Assembly: GCF_039535235.1 (NCBI RefSeq)
Contig: NZ_BAAAWU010000001.1
Span: 62,001-126,000 of the forward strand
DNA: 64,000 nt
Reading direction: 5' to 3'
Source of the DNA: Streptomyces roseoviridis
GTDB taxonomy: Bacteria; Actinomycetota; Actinomycetes; Streptomycetales; Streptomycetaceae
Both the position numbers and the translations under genes were made by a program. How positions within the stretch are numbered: the stretch's first letter is position 1; each line of letters opens with the position of its first letter. Positions 1 through 8,163 of this stretch are shown piece by piece. The notes under the pieces are model-generated. The model worked only from the letters and a program-made list of their open reading frames with translations. It had not been told where the DNA came from and ran no database searches.

Positions 1-465
1 CACCGCGACACGGGCGGGGAGGACGGCCCGGGCGTTCCCGAACTCGTGGACAGCCACAGTCATCTGGTGCCCGACACCGAGGAGGCGCTCGGCTGGGAGA
101 TCGGTTCGCACGGTCTGAGGATCCTGCTCTCCCCGGAGGTGCCCGCCCTTACGGCGGCGCACCTGCCCGGGGCCGTCCGCGAACTCCTCGGCCGGCACGC
201 GCTCACGCCTGAACAGGTCGCCGCCTGGATCGTCCACGGCGGCGGGCCGAAGGTGCTCGCCGCCGTCGAGCACGCGCTCGGCCTGCCGCCGCACGCGCTG
301 GAACCGACCCGGCGGTCCCTGGCGGAGAAGGGCAACCTCTCCTCGGCCTCCGTCCTGCACGTCCTGCAGACGTTCATGCGGACGCCGCCCGCCGAGGGCT
401 CCGCCGGCGTCATCGCCGCCATGGGTCCGGGCTTCTCCATCGAGCTGGTCCTCACCCGCTGGTGA
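1..465 (+). CDS. Type III polyketide synthase, C-terminal part (5' end outside window)
   Basis: The open frame enters from the left edge, so only about 154 C-terminal residues are present. The segment shows the C-terminal signatures of chalcone synthase-like enzymes: VHGGGPKVL, which carries the region around the catalytic His of the thiolase fold, then GNLSSASVL with the catalytic Asn, and finally GPGFSIELVL. Family members condense malonyl-CoA units on an acyl-CoA starter to make resorcinols, pyrones or naphthols. The ending resembles alkylresorcinol/alkylpyrone synthases more than the THN synthase RppA as I remember it. The catalytic Cys lies outside the window. It points towards the diaminopropionate genes and is separated from them by a hairpin, so membership of the cluster is uncertain. 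Confidence 0.85.
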   Translation, partial: HRDTGGEDGPGVPELVDSHSHLVPDTEEALGWEIGSHGLRILLSPEVPALTAAHLPGAVRELLGRHALTPEQVAAWIVHGGGPKVLAAVEHALGLPPHALEPTRRSLAEKGNLSSASVLHVLQTFMRTPPAEGSAGVIAAMGPGFSIELVLTRW

Positions 466-716
466 GCACGCGAGACGAGGGCCGCCGCCCGCCCATGCCG
501 CCCGTGCCGCCGCCCGTGCCCCTCCCTCCCGCGCTCGCGGCCCCGTCCGCCGCGAGAGTCTTTGCGCGGGCGAGCGGCCTGGCTGTCGGCCTTCTCCAGA
601 TGGTGTGCGTGCCGGATGCGTCCGGGAGGGGCTGCGGCGAAGCCGGCAACAGGGTGGGGGAAGGCGCCGCGACATGGAGGTCCACGCGATGGTCGCCACC
701 GAGGAGGGCTGGAGCG

Positions 717-774
717 GGACCCGCCCTCCCCCGCCTCGAGCGGCCCTCCCGAGGCAGGGCGAGAGCACGGGTCC
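717..774. terminator. Hairpin between convergent genes
   Basis: An outer pair GGACCC/GGGTCC encloses an inner pair built from GCCCT and GCCTCG matched to CGAGGC and AGGGC, with a small bulge. It lies just downstream of the sbnA stop and in the gap after the type III PKS, so it can serve both strands. The rest of the 466-780 gap holds no convincing gene; the frames there are proline- or arginine-rich shadows. Confidence 0.5.
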
Positions 775-780
775 GTCCGG

Positions 781-1752
781 TCACCGGATGTCGACCGGCT
801 CCCTCAGATCCGCGGGCCGCGTGTCGGCGGTACCGGCGTAGACGAGGTCCATGTAGCGCTCCCCTCGGTCGGCGAACAGGGTGAGGACCCGGGACCCGGC
901 AGGCAGCGACGGAGCCACGCTCCGCAGGGCGCTCACCACGGCTCCCGACGACGCTCCGGCGAGGATGCCCTCGCTCCGCAGGAGCGCGTGGCACCCTGCG
1001 ACCGCCTCCTCGTCGCGTACGTGGACCACGTCGTCGTGCTCGAGCGTGGCGGCCAGCTCCGGGACACGGCTCGATCCGTGCCCGGGCAGTCTGCGGGGCG
1101 CGGACGGTCCGCCGAAGATGACCGAGCCGAACGCGTCGACCGCCACGACCCGTAGCGCCGGCCACCGTCCACGCAGACGGCGCGCCACGCCCTGGAGCGT
1201 GGCTGTGGTGCTCACCGCGGCCACCAGCACGTCGAGGCCGTCGGGCACCTGGGTCAGGATCTCCGCCGCGGTCTGCTCGTAATGGGCCTGCCAGCACAAG
1301 TCGTTGGCGTACTGGTTGACCCATACGACCGCGGGGTCCCGGGCCACCAGTTCCCGCACCCGGGCGAGTCTGGTCTCCAGGTAGCCGCCGCCCGCGTCCC
1401 GCTCCCAGACCATGTCGAGGTCCGCCCCGAGGCTGTCCAGGATGGCGAGGTTCGTCGCCGAGGTGTTCGGGTCGAGGACGCAGGTGACGTGGAGCCCGTA
1501 CAGCGGGGCCAGAGCGGCCAGGGCGATGCCGAAGTTGCCGGACGAGCTCTCCACCAGCCGGGTGCCGGGGCGCACCGTTCCGTCGGCGAGCCAGCTCTCG
1601 ATGACGTGACGAGCGGCCCGGTCCTTCATGCTGCCCAGGGGGTTGAGGTACTCCAGCTTGGCCAGGACCTCGAAGGGCTCGTCGCGGAACAGGCGTGCCA
1701 GCCGGACGACCGGAGTGTTGCCGACGGCTCCGGCTATGTTGTCGTGGATCAT
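781..1752 (-). CDS. sbnA: SbnA-type N-(2-amino-2-carboxyethyl)-L-glutamate synthase
   Basis: This 323-residue PLP enzyme belongs to the cysteine synthase fold. GSMKDRAA near residue 40 carries the PLP lysine, ESSSGNFGIA holds the phosphate/substrate loop, and a Ser/Gly-rich motif (GASSGAVVSAL) near the C terminus binds the PLP phosphate. In the staphyloferrin B pathway SbnA joins O-phosphoserine and glutamate to form ACEGA, the precursor of L-2,3-diaminopropionate. The assignment over plain cysteine synthase rests on the variant GSMKDR motif and on the partner gene directly upstream, whose stop lies 16 bp before this start. It is co-transcribed with sbnB. Confidence 0.88.
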   Translation of the reverse strand: MIHDNIAGAVGNTPVVRLARLFRDEPFEVLAKLEYLNPLGSMKDRAARHVIESWLADGTVRPGTRLVESSSGNFGIALAALAPLYGLHVTCVLDPNTSATNLAILDSLGADLDMVWERDAGGGYLETRLARVRELVARDPAVVWVNQYANDLCWQAHYEQTAAEILTQVPDGLDVLVAAVSTTATLQGVARRLRGRWPALRVVAVDAFGSVIFGGPSAPRRLPGHGSSRVPELAATLEHDDVVHVRDEEAVAGCHALLRSEGILAGASSGAVVSALRSVAPSLPAGSRVLTLFADRGERYMDLVYAGTADTRPADLREPVDIR

Positions 1753-1768
1753 GCCGCCTCCATGGCGT

Positions 1769-2809
1769 TCATCGGGGCAACCGGGAGCCGATGCCCAGCT
1801 CGGTCGCGGCGGTGAACACCCGGTGCGCGAGTGCGACGTCCTGGACCGACATGCCGAACGGATTGACGACCGTCACGCCGTCCCGGTCGGCCAGCGGCGC
1901 CTCCTTCAGCAGGAGTTCGCCGAGCGTCCCGTCGACCCGCTTCGCAGGCCGGCCGGGCTCCGGCTCGTCCGGGCCGTACAGCAGTCCCTCCCGGTACATC
2001 CGGCCGAGGAGTCGGCGCGGATCCGTACGGACCAGCTGCCAGTCGTCGACCACGACCTGGGCGGCGCCGAGCACGACCTCCGCGAGCAGGTCGTCGAGCG
2101 AGACGTGGACGACGGTGGCGGTGGGCAGCAGCCACTCCGCGCGGACGTACCCCTCGGTCACGGTGGTGAGCGGCACCACGACGTCCGAGCCGCGGACGGC
2201 CTCCTGCGCGGTCGCCGTCACCGTCAGCCGGACGCCGACGGCTTCCGCGGCCGCCCGGTGCTTCTCGGCGAACGCCGCCGCGGCTGCGGGCTGCTGGTCG
2301 TACAGGGCCAGCTCCGTGAGGTCTTCCAGCCGCGGCAGCAGCAGCCCGAGGTGGGCGTCCGCCTGAGCGCCGCACCCGAGGAATGCCAGTCGGGACACGG
2401 GGCGGGTCCGCAGCCCGACGGCGACGGCCGACACCGCTGCCGTGCGCGTGGCACTGATCAGGGCCGCGTCCATCATCGCGTAGGGGTGGGCCGTCTCGGG
2501 GTCGAAGAGGAAGGTCAGGCCGTCCGCCCTCGGGATGCCGCGCGCGGTGTTGCCCAGCGAGGCGTTGATGATTTTCGTGCCGACCACGGGCTCCGGTCCT
2601 CCGACCAGGCCGGGCATGTTGAGGCTGCGGGCGCTGTGCCCGTCTGCGGTGGTCCAGCCGAGGTAGCCCTCGTCCGGCACGACGGTCTCCCCCCGCGCGT
2701 GCGCCCGAAGGACGTCCGCGGCGACGGCGACCGGGTCGATGCGGCTCAGCGCCTGAGCGACATCGGCCCTGGTCAGATAGAAGAGGTCGGACATTGGCTG
2801 GCGTGACAT
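1769..2809 (-). CDS. sbnB: SbnB-type ACEGA dehydrogenase (L-2,3-diaminopropionate-forming)
   Basis: This 346-residue protein belongs to the ornithine cyclodeaminase/mu-crystallin family. Features are the N-terminal VVPDEGYLGW region, a Rossmann motif (LAFLGCGAQADAHLGLL) and the GTKIINASLGN segment. SbnB oxidatively cleaves ACEGA with NAD+ to 2-oxoglutarate and L-2,3-diaminopropionate. The start at 2809 has an AAGGAA site about 7 nt upstream; a second ATG five codons later is possible. Together with sbnA it commits the cluster to a diaminopropionate building block, as in staphyloferrin B, zwittermicin, viomycin and dapdiamide pathways. The small peptide gene lies 69 bp upstream on the same strand, so all three may share a transcript. 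Confidence 0.9.
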   Translation of the reverse strand: MSRQPMSDLFYLTRADVAQALSRIDPVAVAADVLRAHARGETVVPDEGYLGWTTADGHSARSLNMPGLVGGPEPVVGTKIINASLGNTARGIPRADGLTFLFDPETAHPYAMMDAALISATRTAAVSAVAVGLRTRPVSRLAFLGCGAQADAHLGLLLPRLEDLTELALYDQQPAAAAAFAEKHRAAAEAVGVRLTVTATAQEAVRGSDVVVPLTTVTEGYVRAEWLLPTATVVHVSLDDLLAEVVLGAAQVVVDDWQLVRTDPRRLLGRMYREGLLYGPDEPEPGRPAKRVDGTLGELLLKEAPLADRDGVTVVNPFGMSVQDVALAHRVFTAATELGIGSRLPR

Positions 2810-2878
2810 GACATATTCCTTGGGTCGTGGAGTGTGGGGCGGAGGCGGCTGCCGCGAGGCCCGTGGACGGCGGGACCG

Positions 2879-3103
2879 TCAGGCGGAGGGGGCTCCCCAG
2901 CCCGTGTCCGGCTCGCTCTTGGGCGACACGCCCCAGCCTGTGTCGTCCGACGCGGGACCGGTGGCCGACACCGCCGTGACATCAGGGGCGACAGGGGACG
3001 GCGAGAGGCCCAGCAGGGTGGTGACGGCGATCCCGGCGACGGAGAGGAGCCCGGCGGTTCGCAGGGCGATCGAGTGGCTCGAGTGGCAGGTGATCATGCT
3101 CAT
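2879..3103 (-). CDS. Small exported-looking peptide with duplicated DTGWG motif
   Basis: This 74-residue frame starts at an ATG with AAGGGA 9 nt upstream. It has a short polar N terminus, a hydrophobic stretch of about 20 residues (roughly residues 13-34) and an Ala/Ser/Pro-rich tail ending in two copies of DTGWG about 12 residues apart. It is too regular for a shadow frame, and no competing gene lies on the other strand. It is divergent from a LuxR-type regulator and reads towards sbnB. Possible roles are a secreted signalling peptide for that regulator or a ribosomal substrate of the cluster's ATP-grasp enzymes. I do not recognise it as a named family. Confidence 0.6.
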   Translation of the reverse strand: MSMITCHSSHSIALRTAGLLSVAGIAVTTLLGLSPSPVAPDVTAVSATGPASDDTGWGVSPKSEPDTGWGAPSA

Positions 3104-3253
3104 ATCGACGCATCCCTTGCATGTGGCAACACCCCGTCGATCGGGGCGGATCATGAAGACGAGCCTGTCGGGACTCCTACACTCGGGTACAGAGCGTTGA
3201 TCACACACCAACGTGCAACGCAGCAAAGTGAGCACCTAACAAAGCGCTTGAAC
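3104..3253. promoter_or_regulatory. Divergent promoter region
   Basis: 150 bp separate the peptide gene and sbnB/sbnA (leftward) from the LuxR-type regulator (rightward). It is less GC-rich than the flanks (runs such as GTTGATCACACACCAAC). It must carry both promoters. No clear operator was found by eye. Confidence 0.45.
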
Positions 3254-4300
3254 ATGGACACAATGGAAAAAGGGTTCGACGATCTCGACCCTCAGGACCT
3301 TGCCGTGTACGACCTGGCCATCAAGAAGGGGGGACTGCCGCCGGCTCACGAATCGCGGCCGGACGGGATGACTCCCGAGGATGTCGAGCGCAGCGTGGCC
3401 AGACTCATGGCGGTACGGCTGCTCAGACGGTCCACGACCAGGCCGGGGACCCTCGTTCCGGTGGCGCCGCAGACGGCCGCCGCCGAACTGACCAGCGCGC
3501 TCTCCAGCGAGGTGCTCGAGCGGCAGCGGGCCATCGTGCGCATAGCCGAGAGCAAGGAAGCCCTCGTCGCCCGCTACACCGAGGGCATGGCCGCCGCCAC
3601 CGGCGGCGTCCACCGCCTCAAGGACCTGCACAAGATCCGGTTGCTCCTCGAGGAGACGGCGGAGCGCTGCCGCTTCGAGGTGCTCACGGCACAGCCCGGC
3701 GGGGTCAGGAACCCGGAGGTCCTGGCGGACGCCCTGCCTCGCGACCGCCGGATGCTGGAGCGGGGTGTCGCCATGCGCACGCTGTACCAGCGGACCACCC
3801 GCTACAACCAGCCCGCCCGCGCGTACGTGGAAGAGGTCACCGCGCTCGGAGCGGAGGTGCGCACGTCCAACGAGCTCTTCAACCGGCTCATCGTCTTCGA
3901 CCGGGAGACCGCCTTCATTCCGGACCACACCGATCCCGCGGCGGCGGTCGTGGTCCGCGAGCCGTCCATCGTCGCGTTCCTCGTGGACGTGTTCGAGCGC
4001 AGCTGGCAGGCTGCCGACGCGTTCGACACCGGCAGCAACGACCGTGAGTCCACTCGCAGCATCTCCGGCGACGTCAAGCGGAGCATCCTCAAACTTCTCG
4101 CCGAGGGCCTCAAGGACGAGGTCATCGCCCGCCGGCTCGGCATGTCCGTCCGTACCTGCCGCAAGCACATCGCCGCGATCATGCTCCAGTTGGGGGCCAC
4201 CAGCCGTTTCCAGGGCGGGTACGTCGCGCACCGGCTCGGCCTGCTCGAGCACCCGGACCAGGACGACGACCCGTCAGGGATCGAGGCTCAGGACGACTGA
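3254..4300 (+). CDS. LuxR-type regulator with TrmB/PLD-like sensor region
   Basis: 348 residues from the ATG at 3254; a longer frame upstream exists but has no coding character. Residues 1-90 look like a TrmB-type winged helix, about 90-125 are charged and helical, the middle (120-240) resembles the PLD-like effector domain of TrmB regulators (VAMRTLYQ, LFNRLIVFDRETAFIPD), and residues about 270-335 form a LuxR helix-turn-helix (DEVIARRLGMSVRTCRKHIAAIMLQLGATSRFQ). It shares this layout with the second regulator at 18.2-19.2 kb. Its 3' end overlaps the convergent ATP-grasp-like gene by 27 bp. A cluster-situated regulator is the likely role. Confidence 0.85.
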   Translation: MDTMEKGFDDLDPQDLAVYDLAIKKGGLPPAHESRPDGMTPEDVERSVARLMAVRLLRRSTTRPGTLVPVAPQTAAAELTSALSSEVLERQRAIVRIAESKEALVARYTEGMAAATGGVHRLKDLHKIRLLLEETAERCRFEVLTAQPGGVRNPEVLADALPRDRRMLERGVAMRTLYQRTTRYNQPARAYVEEVTALGAEVRTSNELFNRLIVFDRETAFIPDHTDPAAAVVVREPSIVAFLVDVFERSWQAADAFDTGSNDRESTRSISGDVKRSILKLLAEGLKDEVIARRLGMSVRTCRKHIAAIMLQLGATSRFQGGYVAHRLGLLEHPDQDDDPSGIEAQDD

Positions 4301-5383
4301 CAGGCCGGCGTCGGCGCAGCCCCCCGTCGCCGACGGAGGGCCGAGCAGCCTCACCAGCGCGCCCGCGTACTCCGTGCCGCGGTAGTGCGCCTCCAGACGT
4401 GTCCCCAGGCTCTCGAGGCGCCAGGAGCCGTCGGACCACCCCACCGGAACCGCCGCTCGTCCGGGCGGCACGAGGCGCTGGGCCACCATCCACGTGCGCC
4501 TGCTGACCGCTTCCTCCAGCGCCCGGTGCCACGCGTCACCACCGGTGGCCCACCCCAGCAAGGTCCCGGGCGGGTCGCCGGGGCGGGCGCTCCTGAGCAC
4601 GTAACGGGCCCGCGCGACCACGAGGTGCCGCAGCAGCGACGTTCGCACCCCGTCGACCACGACGTCACGGTCCTCGACCGGGTACGTCGCCGGGACGTGG
4701 CGCTCGACCATTCCCGCGTGGTGCGGCCCGAACTCGCCGCGCGCCTCGTAGAGCCAGGCGAGCAGCAGCCGGTTGGCGTACCAGCGGTCCTCGGGGGCGG
4801 AGGGCCGTCCGGTCCTCCGTGCGCAGGTCATCGCCTGGGAGGCGTGGGTGGGGGTCGTGGCCGCACGCGGGCGGCCGCGGACCCCCCGTGGGTCCACAGG
4901 TCCGAGCGAGGCGCCCGCTGCCCGCAGCGCCTGGGCGACGGGGCAGGTCGCGTGAGCCGCGGCGACCGCGTGCACAGCGTCGAGACCGGGCTGGGGGGAT
5001 CGTCGTTCGAAGTCGGTGAACCACCACACGCCCGCACGGGGATGGACGGTGGCACACCAGGTGCCGTCGTCCGCCGGGGCGAGGCGCGGCGCCCGGCCGG
5101 CCGGCGGCTTCTCCCCCAGCAGCTCTCCCAACCGCCGTGGGTCGCCGCCGGCCCGCCGGTGCGCGACGGCCGTCAGGAGACCGATGAGTGTGCCGCCGAC
5201 GTCCGCCTGCTGTCGCAGGTGGTGCCGTCGCATCAGGACGGGTCTGAGCGGCATGCCGGGGTTCGCTCCGGCCGGGGAGAGTACGGGTTCCACCGCGGCC
5301 AGCCGGGAGGCGAGGTCGCCCCGCTGGCCCTGTCGCAGCCGTCGGAACGCGTCCAGCCATGCGAGTGCGGGTGCCGGTTGCAT
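4274..5383 (-). CDS. Degenerate ATP-grasp-like protein lacking catalytic residues
   Basis: 369 residues from the ATG at 5383, chosen for its AAGGA site; an ATG at 5419 lacks one. Residues 203-310 align with the ATP-grasp protein at 19.4-20.7 kb: ANRLLLAWLYEA matches SKRILAWLWEA, and RYVLRSARPGDPPGTLLG matches GYLLKPAFEMGGRGVLLG. The ATP-binding Lys is therefore Arg (about R264), the Gly-rich loop is DPPG, and no E-x-N metal motif is visible. It should not bind ATP normally, so a structural partner or carrier-like role beside the two intact ligases upstream is likelier than catalysis. It is the last gene of the leftward operon and overlaps the LuxR gene tail to tail. Confidence 0.75.
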   Translation of the reverse strand: MQPAPALAWLDAFRRLRQGQRGDLASRLAAVEPVLSPAGANPGMPLRPVLMRRHHLRQQADVGGTLIGLLTAVAHRRAGGDPRRLGELLGEKPPAGRAPRLAPADDGTWCATVHPRAGVWWFTDFERRSPQPGLDAVHAVAAAHATCPVAQALRAAGASLGPVDPRGVRGRPRAATTPTHASQAMTCARRTGRPSAPEDRWYANRLLLAWLYEARGEFGPHHAGMVERHVPATYPVEDRDVVVDGVRTSLLRHLVVARARYVLRSARPGDPPGTLLGWATGGDAWHRALEEAVSRRTWMVAQRLVPPGRAAVPVGWSDGSWRLESLGTRLEAHYRGTEYAGALVRLLGPPSATGGCADAGLSVVLSLDP

Positions 5384-5431
5384 GTCGTTTCCTTGTCGGG
5401 TCCGTGCTCGCGTCGTCATCTCCGCGGCATG

Positions 5432-6754
5432 TCATACACCGAGGTTGAAGGAGGCGCCCCGGGCGAAGTTCACCACGGACGGGACCTCTGAGGGCGCGTG
5501 CCGGACCATGTATCCGGAAGGGGTGCCGTCCACCACGTAGGGGCCGAGGACGTAGGAGACGGGATGCCTGACCAGCCGGCCGGCAGCCGCGTCGTGGAAG
5601 GCCACGGTCAGGGGGTCGGGCCGCACGAGTTCCTGCACGATGTGGGTTCCTTCCGCCACGGCGGACTCGATCCTGGCGCGCCACTCCGCCGGGTCGGCGG
5701 ACCGGCCGAGCACGACGTCCCTGCCGCCGAAGGCCCCGACGGGCTTCAGCACGAGGTCCTCCCGGCGGCGGATCGCCAGTTCGGGGAGGCTTTCCTCGCG
5801 TCCGTCGTACACGACGGTCCCCTTGTCGAGCGACCGTGTCCACGGCACGCACTCCGCGACCAGGGCGGCCTCCGCGGCGGAGAGTTCGAAGCGGCCGGCG
5901 GACAGCCAGGCCAGCACCAGCTTGCTCGACAGGAGCATGCCGGCGTCGGGAGCGACGATCACCGACTGCCGGTGGAGCCGCCGCATCCCGTCCAGCGGGA
6001 TGCCCATCCGCCGCCACTCGGCCGCGATGAAGTGGTTGACCACGACCGGCCAGTGGCTGCCGGCGGCCTGAAGTTCCTCCGGCTCGAAGAACTCCGACGT
6101 GAAGCCGTGGTCCCGGAGGTAGCGGGCCTCGGTCTCGAAGTAGCGCGAGTCGCCGACGTTCTCCTCCCGCATGGTGCCGACCACGGCGACCTTCGGTGGC
6201 AGCCCGCGCTCTTCGCACAGGCGGCGGAAGAGGGCCGCCCTGCCCGCGTACGGCTGGTGGGCGCCCGGGCGTGCGAGCCGCTCCGCTGCCGTCCGGTACA
6301 GCGCGCCGTACGCGGAGGTGAGGTGACGGGCCACCACCGGACCGATGTCGGCGGTTCCGAAGTTGCACTCCAGGAACCGCGGCCGGCCGTTCTCGACGAC
6401 CACGTCGGGCCGGGCCAGCATGCCCGCGCGGGACCGTTCGGCCGCTGCTCCCCCGGCACCGAGCAACGGCACCTGGGCCGGGGTCAGGCCGACCAGGTCC
6501 CGCAGGACGGCCGGGTCCTCGGACAGGGACCAGCAGACCCGCTCGATCAGCCGCACCAGGCGTACGGCCGCGTCCTCCATCCTGCGGCGCACGCCCTCGG
6601 CGAGGGCGACGGGCTGCACCGGGGTGAGGCGCTCGTCCGGGGTGAAGGGCAGGCCGCGCAGCGCGTGCCGGATCCGCCCGGCGACGTCCGCGCTGCCGTC
6701 CCGGACGCGTGCGAGGTCGTCGGGATGGGCGAGCTCGTCCCAGGTGTCCAGCAT
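5432..6754 (-). CDS. ATP-grasp ligase (circularly permuted type), copy 1
   Basis: 440 residues. RFLECNFGTADIGP (about 127-139) has the E-x-N metal-binding motif, and LVLKPVGAFGGRDVVLG (334-350) has the ATP lysine (about K337) and Gly-rich loop. SSKLVLAWL precedes it, as in its two intact paralogues. Family members activate a carboxylate as acyl phosphate and form an amide with an amine, as in glutathionylspermidine synthase and PGM1-type peptide ligases. The gene is 35 bp from the next ATP-grasp gene in the same operon. Substrate unknown; attachment of diaminopropionate or a terminal residue is an inference. It has the last two thirds of a longer frame; the ATG at 6754 has GGAG upstream. Confidence 0.8.
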   Translation of the reverse strand: MLDTWDELAHPDDLARVRDGSADVAGRIRHALRGLPFTPDERLTPVQPVALAEGVRRRMEDAAVRLVRLIERVCWSLSEDPAVLRDLVGLTPAQVPLLGAGGAAAERSRAGMLARPDVVVENGRPRFLECNFGTADIGPVVARHLTSAYGALYRTAAERLARPGAHQPYAGRAALFRRLCEERGLPPKVAVVGTMREENVGDSRYFETEARYLRDHGFTSEFFEPEELQAAGSHWPVVVNHFIAAEWRRMGIPLDGMRRLHRQSVIVAPDAGMLLSSKLVLAWLSAGRFELSAAEAALVAECVPWTRSLDKGTVVYDGREESLPELAIRRREDLVLKPVGAFGGRDVVLGRSADPAEWRARIESAVAEGTHIVQELVRPDPLTVAFHDAAAGRLVRHPVSYVLGPYVVDGTPSGYMVRHAPSEVPSVVNFARGASFNLGV

Positions 6755-6789
6755 GGTGTTCTCCTCGGGGTGGGCGGTGGCGGCGCGGT

Positions 6790-8163
6790 TCACGGCGTCA
6801 TCCAGCACGTGTTCATGACGCCGCCGCCGATCGCGTTGACCATCGTGGTGTCGGCCCGGTCGGTGTGGCGGGCCAGGATGCCGCCCAGCCGGCCGCCCAT
6901 CAGCATCGGGCCGAAGACGGACGCCACCCGGGCCACTTCGAGGGACTGGTCCGCGGCGCGGAGGACGGGTACGGGGAGCGGGTCGGGGCGCATGAACTCC
7001 TGCACGACGTACGAGCCGTCCCGCAGGCCCCGTTCGACCGCCTCGGCCCACGCCTCGGGTTCGGTGTCCGCGCCCGCCGACATGCCTTCGCCGCCGTGCT
7101 GGTCGGAGGGCTTGATGACGAACCGCTCCCGCTCGCCGAGCAGCAGGTCGACCAGTCCGTGCGAAGCACCTCGCCACGTGACCTTGTCGTCGACGAGCAG
7201 ACGCGTCCAGGGCAGGTGGCGGTCGAGGAAGTCGCGGTCGGTGGACGGCATGTGCTCCGCCGCCTCCGACACCCAGGCGAGCAGCTTCTTGCTGGAGTAG
7301 ACGTCGGCGACCTCGGGCGAGAGGGTGATGGCGGTACCGGCGAGCATGGCGTCGCGCGGCGCGGTCATGTCCAGGTCGGCCCTCGGGGCGTCGGCGGAGA
7401 CGAACATGCGCAGCGCCACGTCGATCCTGCGGCCCTGGTGGCGCAGCGAGGTCCGGTCCGCCTCCAGGTCGTTGGGCACGGCGAACTCGGCGTCCACACC
7501 GTGCCGTACGAAGTCGTCGACGACGTCGCCGAAGTACGCGGCCGAGCCGAAGCCGGTACCGCGGTCCCAGCCCAGCACCGCCACCCGTGGCCGGTCCACC
7601 CCGCGGGCGCGGGCCACGGCCCGGACCACGTCGCGGCGCGGTCCCATCACGTCGGGGACGACCAGGCGGGAGGTGTCGGCACAGGGGCCGTCCGTCCCGT
7701 AGACCTCACGGAAGTAGCGGTCGATCCTGGTGACCTGTTCGGGGCCCGCGACCGCGCTCATGATGTTGCACTCCACCACGCGGACGACGCCGCCGCTCAC
7801 CACGATGTCGGGTCGCGCCATGTCGAACGCGGAGGCGTTCCACTCCGGGTCCTCGGTGAGCATGCAGACACCGGGGCGGCGGTAGCCGACGAGGTCGGCC
7901 AGCTCGAAGACGCCGGTCGCCCGCGTCGCGGCGACCCGGCGGATGATGTCGAGCAGCCGGAGGCCGACGGTGCGCATCTCCTCCGCGAGGGCGGCGGGCA
8001 GCAGCACGGGACGCAGGGGCACGGGCCCTCGAGGGTGGCGGTACATGCTGTCGCCGAGCCGCTCGTCGAGGCCGTGGGCGATCGCGGCCGCCCGGCCGTC
8101 GGGCCCCCCGTCGGCCAGCAGCCGCTCGTCCCAGGACCGGGCGAAGCGGTCATACGCGATCAT
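6790..8163 (-). CDS. ATP-grasp ligase (circularly permuted type), copy 2
   Basis: 457 residues from the ATG at 8163, preceded by AGGAGGA. VVECNIMSAVAGP (about 129-141) supplies the E-x-N motif; FVIKPSDQHGGEG (348-360) supplies the ATP lysine (about K351) and glycine loop; SSKKLLAWVSEA precedes it. The C-terminal part (VVQEFMRPDPLPVPV and RLGGILARHT) also matches copy 1 (IVQELVRPDPLTVAF), so the two are paralogues that may act in sequence or as a heteromer. Its start overlaps the MFS gene end by 14 bp, indicating translational coupling. The reaction is inferred to be amide formation on a cluster amino acid or peptide. Confidence 0.8.
   Translation of the reverse strand: MIAYDRFARSWDERLLADGGPDGRAAAIAHGLDERLGDSMYRHPRGPVPLRPVLLPAALAEEMRTVGLRLLDIIRRVAATRATGVFELADLVGYRRPGVCMLTEDPEWNASAFDMARPDIVVSGGVVRVVECNIMSAVAGPEQVTRIDRYFREVYGTDGPCADTSRLVVPDVMGPRRDVVRAVARARGVDRPRVAVLGWDRGTGFGSAAYFGDVVDDFVRHGVDAEFAVPNDLEADRTSLRHQGRRIDVALRMFVSADAPRADLDMTAPRDAMLAGTAITLSPEVADVYSSKKLLAWVSEAAEHMPSTDRDFLDRHLPWTRLLVDDKVTWRGASHGLVDLLLGERERFVIKPSDQHGGEGMSAGADTEPEAWAEAVERGLRDGSYVVQEFMRPDPLPVPVLRAADQSLEVARVASVFGPMLMGGRLGGILARHTDRADTTMVNAIGGGVMNTCWMTP

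Noticed and set aside
452..1324. Long minus- and plus-strand frames in the gap and antisense to sbnA
   Set aside because: They are Arg/Pro/Gly-rich, match no domain, lack ribosome-binding sites and overlap a clear gene.
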